This document shows positions 25,207 through 34,137 of a stretch of 64,000 nucleotides of DNA, piece after piece. A program made the translations under genes and the position numbers. The notes under the pieces were generated by a model. The model had not been told where the DNA came from. It ran no database searches and saw only the letters and a list, made by a program, of their open reading frames with translations. The first letter of the stretch is position 1. Each line of letters opens with the position of its first letter. The stretch is from contig NZ_JAFHKM010000002.1 of the NCBI RefSeq assembly GCF_016937515.1, positions 3,715,001-3,779,000 of the forward strand. The letters run 5' to 3'. This stretch comes from Cohnella algarum. GTDB lineage: Bacteria > Bacillota > Bacilli > Paenibacillales > Paenibacillaceae.

Positions 25207-26856
25207 ATGCCTAAAAAAGACTCGCTAATCAAAGGTACTCTGATCCTGGCGCTCGCGGCGCTTGTCGCCCGGGCGCTCGGCTTGTTTCAAAAGGTTCCGC
25301 TCGATTACTTATGGGGCCGAGAGGGAGGCCTGGCGTTCGGATACGCGAACAACATTTATCTGCTCTTGCTTGTATTCGCTACCGCAGGCATCCCGAGCGC
25401 CATCAGCAAAATGGTGTCGGAGCGGGTGGAGCTCGGACGCGAAGCCGAAGTGAAGCTCATCTACCGCGCCGCCCTGAGATTCGGCATCGCGGCCGGGGTT
25501 GTCATGACCGCCGGTCTTCTTCTGTTTGCGCCTTGGTATGCGAGGCTGGCGGATGCTTCGTATGCGACGCTAGCCATTCGGGCGATTGCGCCGTCTTTGC
25601 TGCTGTTTCCCGTTATCGCGATCATGCGGGGATACTTTCAGGGCAGGCAGTATATGACCGCAGGCGGCATCTCGCAAATCGTGGAGCAGATCGCCCGCGT
25701 GCTGACGGCGATCGTTCTGGCCTTCGCTCTGTCGGGCTGGGGGTACGACGACAGCCATATCGCGGCCGGCGCCGCGTTCGGGAGCGTGTTGGGAAGCGTC
25801 GGAGCGTTTGCGGTCATGCTCTGGTACGCGTTCAAACTGCGAAAAGCCGAGCCCGACCGCGCGCATGCCCCCCAAGAGCCGCAAGTCGGCGGACCGCCGG
25901 TATTAACCCGGACGAAAGAAATTTATGCCGCTATTTTCCGGACTTCGATTCCGATTTTGCTGACCGCGATGACGGTACAGGTGATTTACTCTTTCGACCA
26001 GACGGTTTTAATTCCGTTATCCCAGTGGAAATACGATTTCGCGACTGCCGAAGCGTGGGGAGAATGGATGACCATGCGTGCGCAGGCGGTTGCCGGAATT
26101 CCTCCTATTTTGGCCATCGCGCTGAGCACGTCCTTGCTGCCGGTCATCGCGTCCGCGTTCGCTTCCCGGGACATCGAACGAGTCCGGCACCAATCGGCGC
26201 TGGCGATGCGCATCGCGGTGTTTAGCGGAATGCCGCTTGTTTTGGTGCTGACTACGGCAGCGTATGCCGTCACCGGCACGCTTTTTGATTCTCCGGACGG
26301 CTCCGCCATCGTCGCGGTCCTGACCGCCGGAACGATTTTTCAAATTTCGATGATGGTGTCCAACTCGATTTTGAACGGCCTGAGCCTTCAGCGCAAAGCC
26401 ATGACCCATACGCTGGTCGGCATCGCCGTCAAAATCGCGCTCAGCTTCGCGCTGACTCCGTTTTTCGGCATTTACGGGCTGCTGGCGGCGACCAGCGTTT
26501 GCTTCATTTTCATTACGGCCTGGAATATGCATGCCGTTCGCAAGGTCGCCGACGTCAAGGTGCTGGGCAGTCGCTGGCCCGGATTTGCTGGCGTCGTGGC
26601 GGTCCTCGCCGCCGCCGGCTGGGCGCTCGCGCACTATGCCTTGGAATGGTTCGAGCCGCTCGGCTGGAAGTGGCCGTACTTGCTTGCCGCGGGGCTGACC
26701 GGCGCGGTCGTCTGCGGCGCCTATCCGCTGCTGCTCGCGGCGCTCGGCGTCGTCCGCTCCGAAGATCTCGACAGCTATCCGGCGAAGCTGCGCAAGCTGC
26801 TGAAGCCGTTCATGCGCCTGCGGAAAAAACAGGCGCGAAGCGGAGCGGACGCCTAA
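25207..26856 (+). CDS. MOP-superfamily flippase (SpoVB/MurJ, YtgP-like)
   Basis: A 549-residue protein with about 14 hydrophobic segments in the polysaccharide-export/MurJ layout: LAALVARALGLFQKVPLDYLWG at the N-terminus, TAGIPSAISKMVSERV, MRGYFQGRQYMTAGGISQIVEQ, and SFDQTVLIPL midway. The length and these motifs match B. subtilis YtgP, the lipid II flippase MurJ. The YtgP paralogue SpoVB is a less likely alternative. ATG 25207 has only a weak AGGATG site. Its stop codon overlaps that of the convergent DUF2515 gene. Confidence 0.9.
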   Translation: MPKKDSLIKGTLILALAALVARALGLFQKVPLDYLWGREGGLAFGYANNIYLLLLVFATAGIPSAISKMVSERVELGREAEVKLIYRAALRFGIAAGVVMTAGLLLFAPWYARLADASYATLAIRAIAPSLLLFPVIAIMRGYFQGRQYMTAGGISQIVEQIARVLTAIVLAFALSGWGYDDSHIAAGAAFGSVLGSVGAFAVMLWYAFKLRKAEPDRAHAPQEPQVGGPPVLTRTKEIYAAIFRTSIPILLTAMTVQVIYSFDQTVLIPLSQWKYDFATAEAWGEWMTMRAQAVAGIPPILAIALSTSLLPVIASAFASRDIERVRHQSALAMRIAVFSGMPLVLVLTTAAYAVTGTLFDSPDGSAIVAVLTAGTIFQISMMVSNSILNGLSLQRKAMTHTLVGIAVKIALSFALTPFFGIYGLLAATSVCFIFITAWNMHAVRKVADVKVLGSRWPGFAGVVAVLAAAGWALAHYALEWFEPLGWKWPYLLAAGLTGAVVCGAYPLLLAALGVVRSEDLDSYPAKLRKLLKPFMRLRKKQARSGADA

Positions 26857-28067
26857 AGCTGCGGCTGCAGCTTCTCCGCCGCAAGGGCCGCCGTCTGAAG
26901 CTTGCGCTGGCCGAGCAGATGCTCCTCCGTCATGTCGACGAGGAGAGGGCAGCGCAAATGCCGGAAAGCGTGAAGGACGGACAGGCTCTGGAACCAATCG
27001 CCTTCGGTCACGGGACCGAGCGGGCGGTCCGCCCAAGCTTCCTCCAGCCGGGGACTCAGCCAAGGAGGCCCTTCCGCACGTTCGGCATCTTGCCCGCGCG
27101 TTTCGGGGCGGATGCCTTTTTTTTGCGCGGCGAACGCATGCGGCCAATAATCCGCGCGGGAGCCGGTATGGGGAACCGCCCGCGCGAAATCGATCGCGCC
27201 GTCGCGAATGCGCGGGCAAGCGAACAGCATGGCGTACAGACACTTTCCGAAGGCGATTCTTTCGTCCAGCGAATCGAACCGTTCCAGCACGCGTCCGGCC
27301 AGCCGTTCGCCCATTGGCCCGAGCGGAAACACGATCTGGTTCAGCTGCAGCAGCGGCTGGCTGCGGAACGGCAGCGATTCGACGACTTTATCCCGATACT
27401 TCGGATCCCGCACGATACGGTGTTCGATGACGTTCTGTTCGTTCACGACGAGCGCCACCGTCAAGGGAACCGGATCGCGGTCGATCCAGAAACGTTCCCA
27501 GAACGGCGCCATAAAGGCAGACACGCCGAAAGCGGGAAGCAGCGCGAACAGGCCGCGTCCCGCAAGACGGCTTTCCGCATAGAGCCGAAGCTGGGGATAG
27601 GCGTCCCGAAAAATCATCGCGTTGCACGATTCGAGCAGATGGAACGTCGATTCGACGGCGGCTTCGGGGAGCAGCCGCGGCAGCCATTCGCCCTTCAAGT
27701 CGGTCATATTCCAGCCGCCGTTGCGGGAGACGAGATGAGCGAGCAGCGCCCAGTGAAGCTCGGGAAATTGAAAAAATAAATCCGCATACGCCTTCGTCCG
27801 CGTCACGTTGTTGCGGTTCAGCGACTCCGTTTCGGCGGCGATCCGCCTGACCCGTTCCCCTTCTTCGCCGAACAGCACGGTCGACTCTCCTCTTTTTTTC
27901 CGAAACTGCTCCTGTTTGAGCGCTTCTACCGTCCACTCGACGGACTCCCTCCGAATCTTCAGCGGCTCCCGGGGTCTCGTCAGCTCCGCCGAGCGCCGCC
28001 ACCCGGAAGCTTTGGCCGCCATGCCCTCCGCCAGATGCCGGATCGCTTCCAGCCACTCCTTTGCCAT
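26853..28067 (-). CDS. DUF2515 family protein (YppC-like)
   Basis: A 404-residue, largely helical soluble protein of the DUF2515 family found in spore-forming Bacilli. Conserved-looking features include NRNNVTRTKAYADLFFQFPE, LLAHLVSRNGGWNMTDLKGE, and LNQIVFPLGPMGERLAG. ATG 28067 follows GGAGGA with 6 bases of spacing; an upstream extension to 28148 is open but has no ribosome site. The stop TAG shares bases with the TAA of the convergent flippase gene. The function is unknown. Confidence 0.85.
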   Translation of the reverse strand: MAKEWLEAIRHLAEGMAAKASGWRRSAELTRPREPLKIRRESVEWTVEALKQEQFRKKRGESTVLFGEEGERVRRIAAETESLNRNNVTRTKAYADLFFQFPELHWALLAHLVSRNGGWNMTDLKGEWLPRLLPEAAVESTFHLLESCNAMIFRDAYPQLRLYAESRLAGRGLFALLPAFGVSAFMAPFWERFWIDRDPVPLTVALVVNEQNVIEHRIVRDPKYRDKVVESLPFRSQPLLQLNQIVFPLGPMGERLAGRVLERFDSLDERIAFGKCLYAMLFACPRIRDGAIDFARAVPHTGSRADYWPHAFAAQKKGIRPETRGQDAERAEGPPWLSPRLEEAWADRPLGPVTEGDWFQSLSVLHAFRHLRCPLLVDMTEEHLLGQRKLQTAALAAEKLQPQL

Positions 28068-28180
28068 GAACCATCCTCCATTTGAAAACGCGCCTCTATT
28101 GGAAGGATTTCCAATTTGCGTGTCGAAATAACTGTTTACCCAAGGCATCTTTGATGGGAATTTACCGGGGAGCGTGACGC

Positions 28181-29869
28181 ATGAAAAAATGGCGCATGAG
28201 ACGGATGGGGAGCCTGCTCGCGGGACTCTTGCTGCTTGTCATGGCCGGCTGCCAGTCCGTCGGCGGACTTGACGTGAACAAGGCGATCGTCAACCAATTG
28301 GATGTGACATCATCCGAATCGAGCAGTACGTTCGAGCTTTCGTTGGACTGGGATCGGGACGCTCTCGCCGGGTGGGACGAAGCGTCTTTGCGGATGCTGG
28401 AATGGATTAGCGAAATCAAGCTTAGCTTGAACAGTCTGAAGCAGACGGACGACGGCAGGGTGTCGGCTAACGGTATCCTTTCCCTCGGAAAGGGGGACAT
28501 TCCGTTCGCGGTTCAAAGCGACCAAAAGACGATGCTGATCGAAATCGGCGGGGCGAAACGGCCGATCGCGATCGATTTGCAAAGCTATGGAGGGTTGAGC
28601 CTCGGGGGAATGCAGCCGGATTTGATCGCCGGGCATATTCAACAGTTGGCGAAGAAAGCCGCATCCTACGCGATCGGCCATTTCCCGAATCCGTCGGATA
28701 TCGAGGTGAAGCGGACGTCGGTTCCGATCAACGGCGTCGCGACGGACGTTTCCCATCTCCACGCCGAGCTCGACGGCCGGGAACTGGGCGAAATGATTCC
28801 GGCTTTCCTCGATTCGATTTTGGCGGACGAGGAAGGGCTTCGCGCGTTGCTGAAGGAGTTTTATGCCATGACTGCCGAAGCGGAAGCGTTGTGGTACGCG
28901 GAAATGGAGCGGCAATGGGCAGAGGAATTCGGAACGGAAGAAGAGTGGGCCGGCGAAGAAGGGTACGACGAGGAAGGGTACGACGAGGAAGGGTATGACG
29001 AGGTAGGAGCGGATGACGAATGGCTCGATGAAGAAGAATGGCTGGACGAGGAGTGGGAAGATTACGCGACCCCGGCTCCGTTGACCGACGCCGAGATCGA
29101 CGCGGAAATCCGGGCTTTGATCGATTCGCTCAAGGAGGCCCGGCAAGAGCTCGAGCTGGCGAAAACGGACGAAGAATTCGGCTGGGACCGTTTGTTTAAC
29201 AAAGGCACGAAAATTTCCGCCGACGTTTATGTCGATTCGTCTCTGCAAATCCGCAAGCTTTCGGGAGAGGCGCGCATCGATACGACCGCGCTTGCGGACG
29301 AAGCCGTTCCCCTCGTCGGGATCGCGCTCCGCTACGACGAAGAGAAATGGACGGTGAACGGGGACGTCTCGATTCCGGAAATCCGGGTTCCCCGCAACGC
29401 GCTGACGGAAGAGGAGTTGGAGACGATGCAGCCGATCCGGCTGCTGCGCACGTTCGATGCGGATTCGGTCGCGTACGATCTGCTGAAGAACGAGCTGGAA
29501 ATCGACGACCAGGAAGTGTGGCTGAGCTCCTACTGGCCGGACGTCTACTTCTATGACGAAGCCGGAGTGCTGTACGTGCCGGTTCGGGAAACGCTGACGG
29601 GCTTCGGCGACGTCATGATTTACGACCATGCGGCCCGCTCGATCAACTTTTATGACGAGGCGACGTACCAGGATATTACGCTCGAGCTGGGATCGGCCGC
29701 CATTACCGTTAACGGGGAATCCGACGCCTGGCTCCATCCGGTCATCGCCCTGGACGGCGTCGCCTATGCCCCTGCCGACGAGCTGCTCGGACAGCTCGGG
29801 GCGACGTATTCGTTCGACGACAGCTACGACGAATACGACCGCTGGATGGTGATCGAAAGGGATTTGTAG
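28181..29869 (+). CDS. acidic lipoprotein with copper-amine-oxidase-like C-terminal domain
   Basis: A 562-residue exported lipoprotein: signal MKKWRMRRMGSLLAGLLLLV ending in lipobox MAGC (Cys24). Residues about 240-305 are extremely acidic, with three EEGYDE repeats (GEEGYDEEGYDEEGYDE) and DDEWLDEEEWLDEEW; the DNA there repeats every 15 bases. The C-terminal about 90 residues (ITLELGSAAITVNGES, VIALDGVAYAPADELLGQLG) resemble the copper amine oxidase N-terminal stalk domain common in Paenibacillus surface proteins. Divergent from DUF2515. Role unknown; cation binding by the acidic stretch is inference. Confidence 0.85.
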   Translation: MKKWRMRRMGSLLAGLLLLVMAGCQSVGGLDVNKAIVNQLDVTSSESSSTFELSLDWDRDALAGWDEASLRMLEWISEIKLSLNSLKQTDDGRVSANGILSLGKGDIPFAVQSDQKTMLIEIGGAKRPIAIDLQSYGGLSLGGMQPDLIAGHIQQLAKKAASYAIGHFPNPSDIEVKRTSVPINGVATDVSHLHAELDGRELGEMIPAFLDSILADEEGLRALLKEFYAMTAEAEALWYAEMERQWAEEFGTEEEWAGEEGYDEEGYDEEGYDEVGADDEWLDEEEWLDEEWEDYATPAPLTDAEIDAEIRALIDSLKEARQELELAKTDEEFGWDRLFNKGTKISADVYVDSSLQIRKLSGEARIDTTALADEAVPLVGIALRYDEEKWTVNGDVSIPEIRVPRNALTEEELETMQPIRLLRTFDADSVAYDLLKNELEIDDQEVWLSSYWPDVYFYDEAGVLYVPVRETLTGFGDVMIYDHAARSINFYDEATYQDITLELGSAAITVNGESDAWLHPVIALDGVAYAPADELLGQLGATYSFDDSYDEYDRWMVIERDL

Positions 29870-29935
29870 AAAAACGTCCGAAGGCGTATAATGACCGTAC
29901 GATAACCGGAGATTTTCGAAGGAGGTACGGAGGTT

Positions 29936-30286
29936 ATGCGCAAAATCAGGGAAGAGGCCGAGTTTCGCGAGGCGGTCGGCGGCAGCGGGCTGACGGTTGC
30001 GGTATTCAAGACGACATGGTGCAAGGACTGCCATTTCATCGATCCCTTCATGCCGGACGTGGAAGCGGCGTACGCCGGCCGCATCGCGTTTATCGAAATC
30101 GATCGCGACGATTTGGCCGACCTTTGCTTCGAGCTGAACATTCTCGGAATCCCAAGCTTCATCGCGTTCCGGGAAGGCAAGGAGCTTGTTCGGTTCGTCA
30201 GCAAGCTTCGCAAGACGCGGGAAGAGATCGAGCTGTTTCTCGATCGAGCGATTGCCGTTTCGGACAGTCTGTCCGCGTCGGTATAA
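29936..30286 (+). CDS. thioredoxin-family protein (CKDC active site)
   Basis: A 116-residue cytoplasmic thioredoxin-fold protein. The active site is TTWCKDCHFIDP, a CxxC with the unusual KD pair instead of GP. The conserved cis-proline region is present as ILGIPSFIAFREGKEL. ATG 29936 follows GAAGGAGGTACGG. It is separated from the lipoprotein by 66 bases and ends at a strong terminator. It resembles YdbP/YtpP-type thioredoxin-like proteins; its redox partner is not known. Confidence 0.9.
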   Translation: MRKIREEAEFREAVGGSGLTVAVFKTTWCKDCHFIDPFMPDVEAAYAGRIAFIEIDRDDLADLCFELNILGIPSFIAFREGKELVRFVSKLRKTREEIELFLDRAIAVSDSLSASV

Positions 30287-30300
30287 GGAGCAGGCAACGA

Positions 30301-30324
30301 AAGCGCCCGAGAGGGCGCTTTTTT
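30301..30324 (+). terminator. terminator after the thioredoxin gene
   Basis: AAGCGCCC-GAGA-GGGCGCTT, a perfect 8-bp stem with 4-base loop, then T4. Confidence 0.9.
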
Positions 30325-30356
30325 GCGCAATATGAGATATAATGGCGAATAATGGC

Positions 30357-30480
30357 GATTTTGTGACCCGTATAAAGGCGATTTCATGACAACAAAAGCC
30401 ATTTTTCCAAGGCAGCCGCCGTCCCGCTATAAAATCGTCATACTTTAAACATAGTATTGTGAAACGCGGTTCGGTATAAT
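30357..30480 (+). promoter_or_regulatory. ctaA promoter region with possible ResD sites
   Basis: TATAAT at 30475-30480 lies 48 bases before ctaA. TTTTGTGACCC (from about 30359) and TATTGTGAAACG (from about 30455) each resemble the B. subtilis ResD consensus TTTGTGAAT. ResD control of ctaA is known in B. subtilis; here it is inferred from motif likeness only. Confidence 0.35.
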
Positions 30481-30528
30481 GAGGTTGGCTATTTTGAGCT
30501 AACTTTCACAATGAAACCGGGGATGGCC

Positions 30529-31473
30529 ATGACCGCAAAAAGATTTCGAATATTGTCGCTGCTGTCCTGCATCGGGATGCTGCTGGTGCTGCTGGCCGGC
30601 GTCACCGTTACGAATACCGGCTCCGGCGAAGGCTGCGGAACGGATTGGCCGCTGTGCCACGGGAAGTTCATTCCGGCCTATACGCTGGAGTCGATGATCG
30701 AGTATTCGCACCGGTTCGTCACCGGCATCGAAGGACTGCTCGTTCTCGCTACGTTTGTTTTTGCGTTTATGATGCGTCCGCGAAGCCGCGAAGCGCTGTG
30801 GTACTCCGGCGGAGCGCTGGCGTTCACGGTCGTCCAGGCGATTCTGGGGATGATGGCCGTCATTTGGCCGACGTCCGACGCCGTGATGGCGATTCATTTC
30901 GGCATTTCGATGATCGCGTTTTCGTTCACCTGGCTGTTGTACGCGTGGGCGAAACGATACGAGAAAGCGCAAGCGGAAGGAGAGCCGAATCCGGCGGCCG
31001 TTCATCTCGGAACAGGCGCCGCCCGCGTTCCCGCCGCGCTCTATAAATGGGCTCTGGCCGTCATGGCGTACTGCTACGTCGTCGTCTATATCGGGGCGTA
31101 CGTAAGGCATACGAGCACCGCCGGGGGATGCATCGGCTGGCCGCTCTGCAACGGCGAAATCGTGCCGGAACTGACCGGGGCGACGATTCCGGCCTTTATC
31201 CACCGCGTGGCCGCCGTCCTTTTGTTTTTCGCGATCGTCGCCATGTTCCTGTACGTCCGGAAAGCTTCGGGAAGCCGCGAACTGAACGGGATCGCCGCCT
31301 CGGCGCTCGGACTGGTCGTCGCGCAAATTTTAAGCGGCTGGCTGCTTACCGTCACGCTGCATAACGAAGACGTGTACGTGTTTACCGCTCTGCTCCATAC
31401 GATCATCATTTGCATTCTGTTCAACGCTTTATGCTTGCTGGCGGTCCGGGCTTATCAACTGTCCCGCCGCTAA
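30529..31473 (+). CDS. ctaA: haem A synthase
   Basis: Eight-helix membrane enzyme that oxidises haem O to haem A. The 314 aa product has the paired cysteines of the first outer loop (GSGEGCGTDWPLCHG) and their counterparts in the second half (STAGGCIGWPLCNG), and haem-ligand histidines in EYSHRFVTG, AIHFGIS, FIHRVAAV and LLHTIII. I prefer ATG 30529 (MTAKRFRILSLL), 5 bases after GGGGA and aligned to B. subtilis CtaA; ATG 30511 is an alternative. It works with CtaB (12178). Confidence 0.95.
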   Translation: MTAKRFRILSLLSCIGMLLVLLAGVTVTNTGSGEGCGTDWPLCHGKFIPAYTLESMIEYSHRFVTGIEGLLVLATFVFAFMMRPRSREALWYSGGALAFTVVQAILGMMAVIWPTSDAVMAIHFGISMIAFSFTWLLYAWAKRYEKAQAEGEPNPAAVHLGTGAARVPAALYKWALAVMAYCYVVVYIGAYVRHTSTAGGCIGWPLCNGEIVPELTGATIPAFIHRVAAVLLFFAIVAMFLYVRKASGSRELNGIAASALGLVVAQILSGWLLTVTLHNEDVYVFTALLHTIIICILFNALCLLAVRAYQLSRR

Positions 31474-31494
31474 CGCCGCTTGGAGGGTGAATTC

Positions 31495-33261
31495 ATGAGT
31501 TTTTCGTCGCTTAGGCCGTTCTTGGACGTGCTGCGCAAGGAGAAAGATTTGGCGATCGTCGAGGCGCCTGTCGATCCTTACCTCGAAATCGCGGAAATCC
31601 ATCGTCGGGTCATCCAGGAGGAGGGCCCGGCTTTGCTGTTCACGAACGTAAAAGGAAGCTCCTTCCCCGTCGTGACGAATATGTTCGGGACAAGCCGCAG
31701 GGTAGACCTCGCGTTCGGTCCCCGGCCGGAGCAATTGATGAACCGGCTCGTCGGCGCGCTGGACAAGCTGCTGCCGCCGACCCCGGCCGCGCTGTGGCAG
31801 GAGAAGGACATGCTGTTTGACCTGATGAAGATCGGCCTGCGCAAAACGAGCCGCGACGCCGCTCCGGTGCTGGGCGTCTCCCGAACCGAGCAGCCGCTCA
31901 AGGGGCTGCCCGCGCTGACGAGCTGGCAGGAGGACGGCGGGCCTTTCATTACGCTGCCGCTCGTGTACACCGAGCAGCCGGGACATCCGAAGAAGCACAA
32001 TCTCGGCATGTACCGGATGCAAATTTTCGACGAAAAAACGACCGGCATGCACATTCAAATTCACCGCGGGGGCGGCTTCCATTACAGCGAGGCCGAGAAG
32101 CGCAACGAGCCGCTGCCGGTGACGGTGTTTCTCGGCGGGCCGCCGGCCCTTATCGCCTCCGCGATCGCGCCGGCCCCCGAAAACCTGCCCGAGCTGCTGC
32201 TGACGTCGCTCATCATGGGCAGCAAGCTGCCGATGGCCGAAGATCCGCTGGGCGGGCACCGGATTCCGGCGGAAGCGGAATTCGTCATTTCCGGCCGCCT
32301 GCTCCCGTTCGAGCGCCGTCCGGAAGGCCCGTTCGGGGACCATTACGGCTATTACTCGCTGCAGCACGATTTTCCGGTTTTGCACGTCGATCACGTCTGG
32401 CACCGCAAGGATGCGATTTACCCGGCGACGATCGTCGGCAAGCCGCGCCAGGAAGACTATTATTTGGGCGAATTTTTGCAGCGGCTGCTTTCTCCCGCGT
32501 TTCCGATGGTCATGCCGGGCGTCCGCAGCCTGTGGACATACGCGGATACGGGCTTCCATGCCCTGTCTTCGGCCGTCGTCAGGGAAAGCTATTCGCGCGA
32601 AGCGATGGGAACGGCGTTCAGCATTCTCGGCCAAGGGCAGCTGTCGCTTACGAAAGTGCTGATGCTGACCGACCGGGATGTCGACCTGGAGAATTTCCGT
32701 CTGCTGCTGTCCACCGTGCTGGAACGGTTCGATCCGCAGAAGGATTTGTATATTTTCGACAACACTTCGCACGATACGCTCGATTACACCGGCCCGCGGC
32801 TCAATCACGGCAGCAAGGCGGTAATGCTGGGCATCGGGGAGCCGATCCGGAAGCTTCCTTCCGAATATACGGGCGGTCTCATTCCGGGAATCGACCGGCT
32901 GAAGCCGTTCTGCCCGGGCTGCCTCGTCGTCCAGGGAGCAAGCTACGCGGGCGATCCGCAGCTGGCCGAGCGGTTGTCCGTTCAGCTTGCGGAGTCCGGC
33001 TGCGAATGGCCGCTCGTCGTGCTGGCGGACGATGCCGACATGGCGGAAGGCGAGTCCTCGTTCCTGTGGACCACGTTTACGCGCTTTAATCCGGCGCAGG
33101 ATATTTACGCCGTGAGCGAGCAGGGCCGCCATCATATCCGGTACGGGCTGCCGCTCGTGATCGATGCCCGCATGAAGCCCGGCTATCCGGACGAGCTGTT
33201 TCCGAGAGAAGATATCGTGCAGCTCGTGGACAAGCGGTGGAAGGAATATTTTCCGGCCTGA
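31495..33261 (+). CDS. UbiD family decarboxylase (candidate MqnL)
   Basis: A 588-residue prenylated-FMN-dependent decarboxylase of the UbiD family. The signature is RRPEGPFGDHYGYYSL; IHRGGGFHYSEAEKRNEP and PATIVGKPRQEDYYLGEFL are also typical. ATG 31495 follows TGGAGGGTGA. Ubiquinone is not made by Bacillota; since the aminofutalosine gene mqnE lies 3.5 kb away, the likely role is the late decarboxylation in the futalosine menaquinone pathway. A phenolic-acid decarboxylase is the alternative. No UbiX-like flavin prenyltransferase is in this window. Confidence 0.88.
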   Translation: MSFSSLRPFLDVLRKEKDLAIVEAPVDPYLEIAEIHRRVIQEEGPALLFTNVKGSSFPVVTNMFGTSRRVDLAFGPRPEQLMNRLVGALDKLLPPTPAALWQEKDMLFDLMKIGLRKTSRDAAPVLGVSRTEQPLKGLPALTSWQEDGGPFITLPLVYTEQPGHPKKHNLGMYRMQIFDEKTTGMHIQIHRGGGFHYSEAEKRNEPLPVTVFLGGPPALIASAIAPAPENLPELLLTSLIMGSKLPMAEDPLGGHRIPAEAEFVISGRLLPFERRPEGPFGDHYGYYSLQHDFPVLHVDHVWHRKDAIYPATIVGKPRQEDYYLGEFLQRLLSPAFPMVMPGVRSLWTYADTGFHALSSAVVRESYSREAMGTAFSILGQGQLSLTKVLMLTDRDVDLENFRLLLSTVLERFDPQKDLYIFDNTSHDTLDYTGPRLNHGSKAVMLGIGEPIRKLPSEYTGGLIPGIDRLKPFCPGCLVVQGASYAGDPQLAERLSVQLAESGCEWPLVVLADDADMAEGESSFLWTTFTRFNPAQDIYAVSEQGRHHIRYGLPLVIDARMKPGYPDELFPREDIVQLVDKRWKEYFPA

Positions 33262-33270
33262 TCCATATCG

Positions 33271-33311
33271 GCGCCTCGCCGGCCCTCAGGGTTGAGCGCG
33301 GCGCTTTTTTT
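33271..33311 (+). terminator. probable terminator after ubiD-like gene
   Basis: An outer stem GCGCC (33271-33275) / GGCGC (33300-33304), an inner CCCT/AGGG hairpin, then T7. The stem is imperfect. Confidence 0.55.
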
Positions 33312-33393
33312 GCTTAAAATAAATAGAACGGCCAAATCGACTGGCGCTTAAGCGCCTACATCGGCAAGGGCGGAAAACGCTGGAGGAACTTTC

Positions 33394-34101
33394 ATGCTGA
33401 GATCGATATTCGGGGAACCGCCCCGCAAGTGGGAGGGCGCCCCCGCGGAAGCCGTTCGGGAAATCGAGAGCTATATCCGCCGTCTGCGCGACAAAGCAAA
33501 CGGCATTCACGAGGACAACGCCAGGTTCCGCAAATATGCGATCTGGTCGGAAGGCCTACTGCGCTCGCTGGATGAATTGGAGCAAAGCCGTTACGCCGCT
33601 TTCCGCTTCGGAAGCCGGGTAACCGCCACGATCGTGAAAGAGCTGGGGGACGCGGAACGGCTGGATTACGACCGGTACGTCTATTTCGATAAAAACGCCT
33701 ACATTCGCATTTTCGCCTTGCTTGACAAGCTCGGCACGCTGCTGAACGACGCCCTGTCTCTCGAAACGGAAAAAGTCAAACCGCATTTTTCCTATTTCAC
33801 GGTGCTTCGCCGAATGAGGCAGGACGGGCGCCATCGGGAGCTGGGGGAAAAACTCGGGCATTGGAAGGAAGCGTACAAGCCTCCGCTCGACCGGCTTCGC
33901 AAGAGGCGCAATACGGAAGTTCATCATATGAATGCCGAATTGCAGGACGATTTGCTGCAAAGCTTGGAGCCGGAACGCGATCTTTCCCGGCTTCGTCTGG
34001 AGGATCTGTCGGCGCAATTGAACGATTTGGAGGACGGCTGGGACATGGTCGTGAAAACGTTGGCCATCTCCTTTGCGTACTTGCGATCAAACGCGGAATA
34101 A
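33394..34101 (+). CDS. Cthe_2314 family HEPN domain protein
   Basis: A 235-residue all-helical soluble protein. It has the HEPN RNase-like motif R-x4-H in LRKRRNTEVHHMN (around residues 170-180) and an upstream helix-rich dimerisation region. The N-terminus (MLRSIFGEPPRKWEGAPAEA) and overall size match the Cthe_2314 HEPN group known in Clostridia and Paenibacillaceae. HEPN proteins often act as RNases in defence or toxin-antitoxin systems, but no nucleotidyltransferase partner flanks this gene, so its activity is open. ATG 33394 follows GGAGGAAC. Confidence 0.8.
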   Translation: MLRSIFGEPPRKWEGAPAEAVREIESYIRRLRDKANGIHEDNARFRKYAIWSEGLLRSLDELEQSRYAAFRFGSRVTATIVKELGDAERLDYDRYVYFDKNAYIRIFALLDKLGTLLNDALSLETEKVKPHFSYFTVLRRMRQDGRHRELGEKLGHWKEAYKPPLDRLRKRRNTEVHHMNAELQDDLLQSLEPERDLSRLRLEDLSAQLNDLEDGWDMVVKTLAISFAYLRSNAE

Positions 34102-34137
34102 AGGGTAAACCGCGCTGCGGGGAAGGGGCGGGAACGG

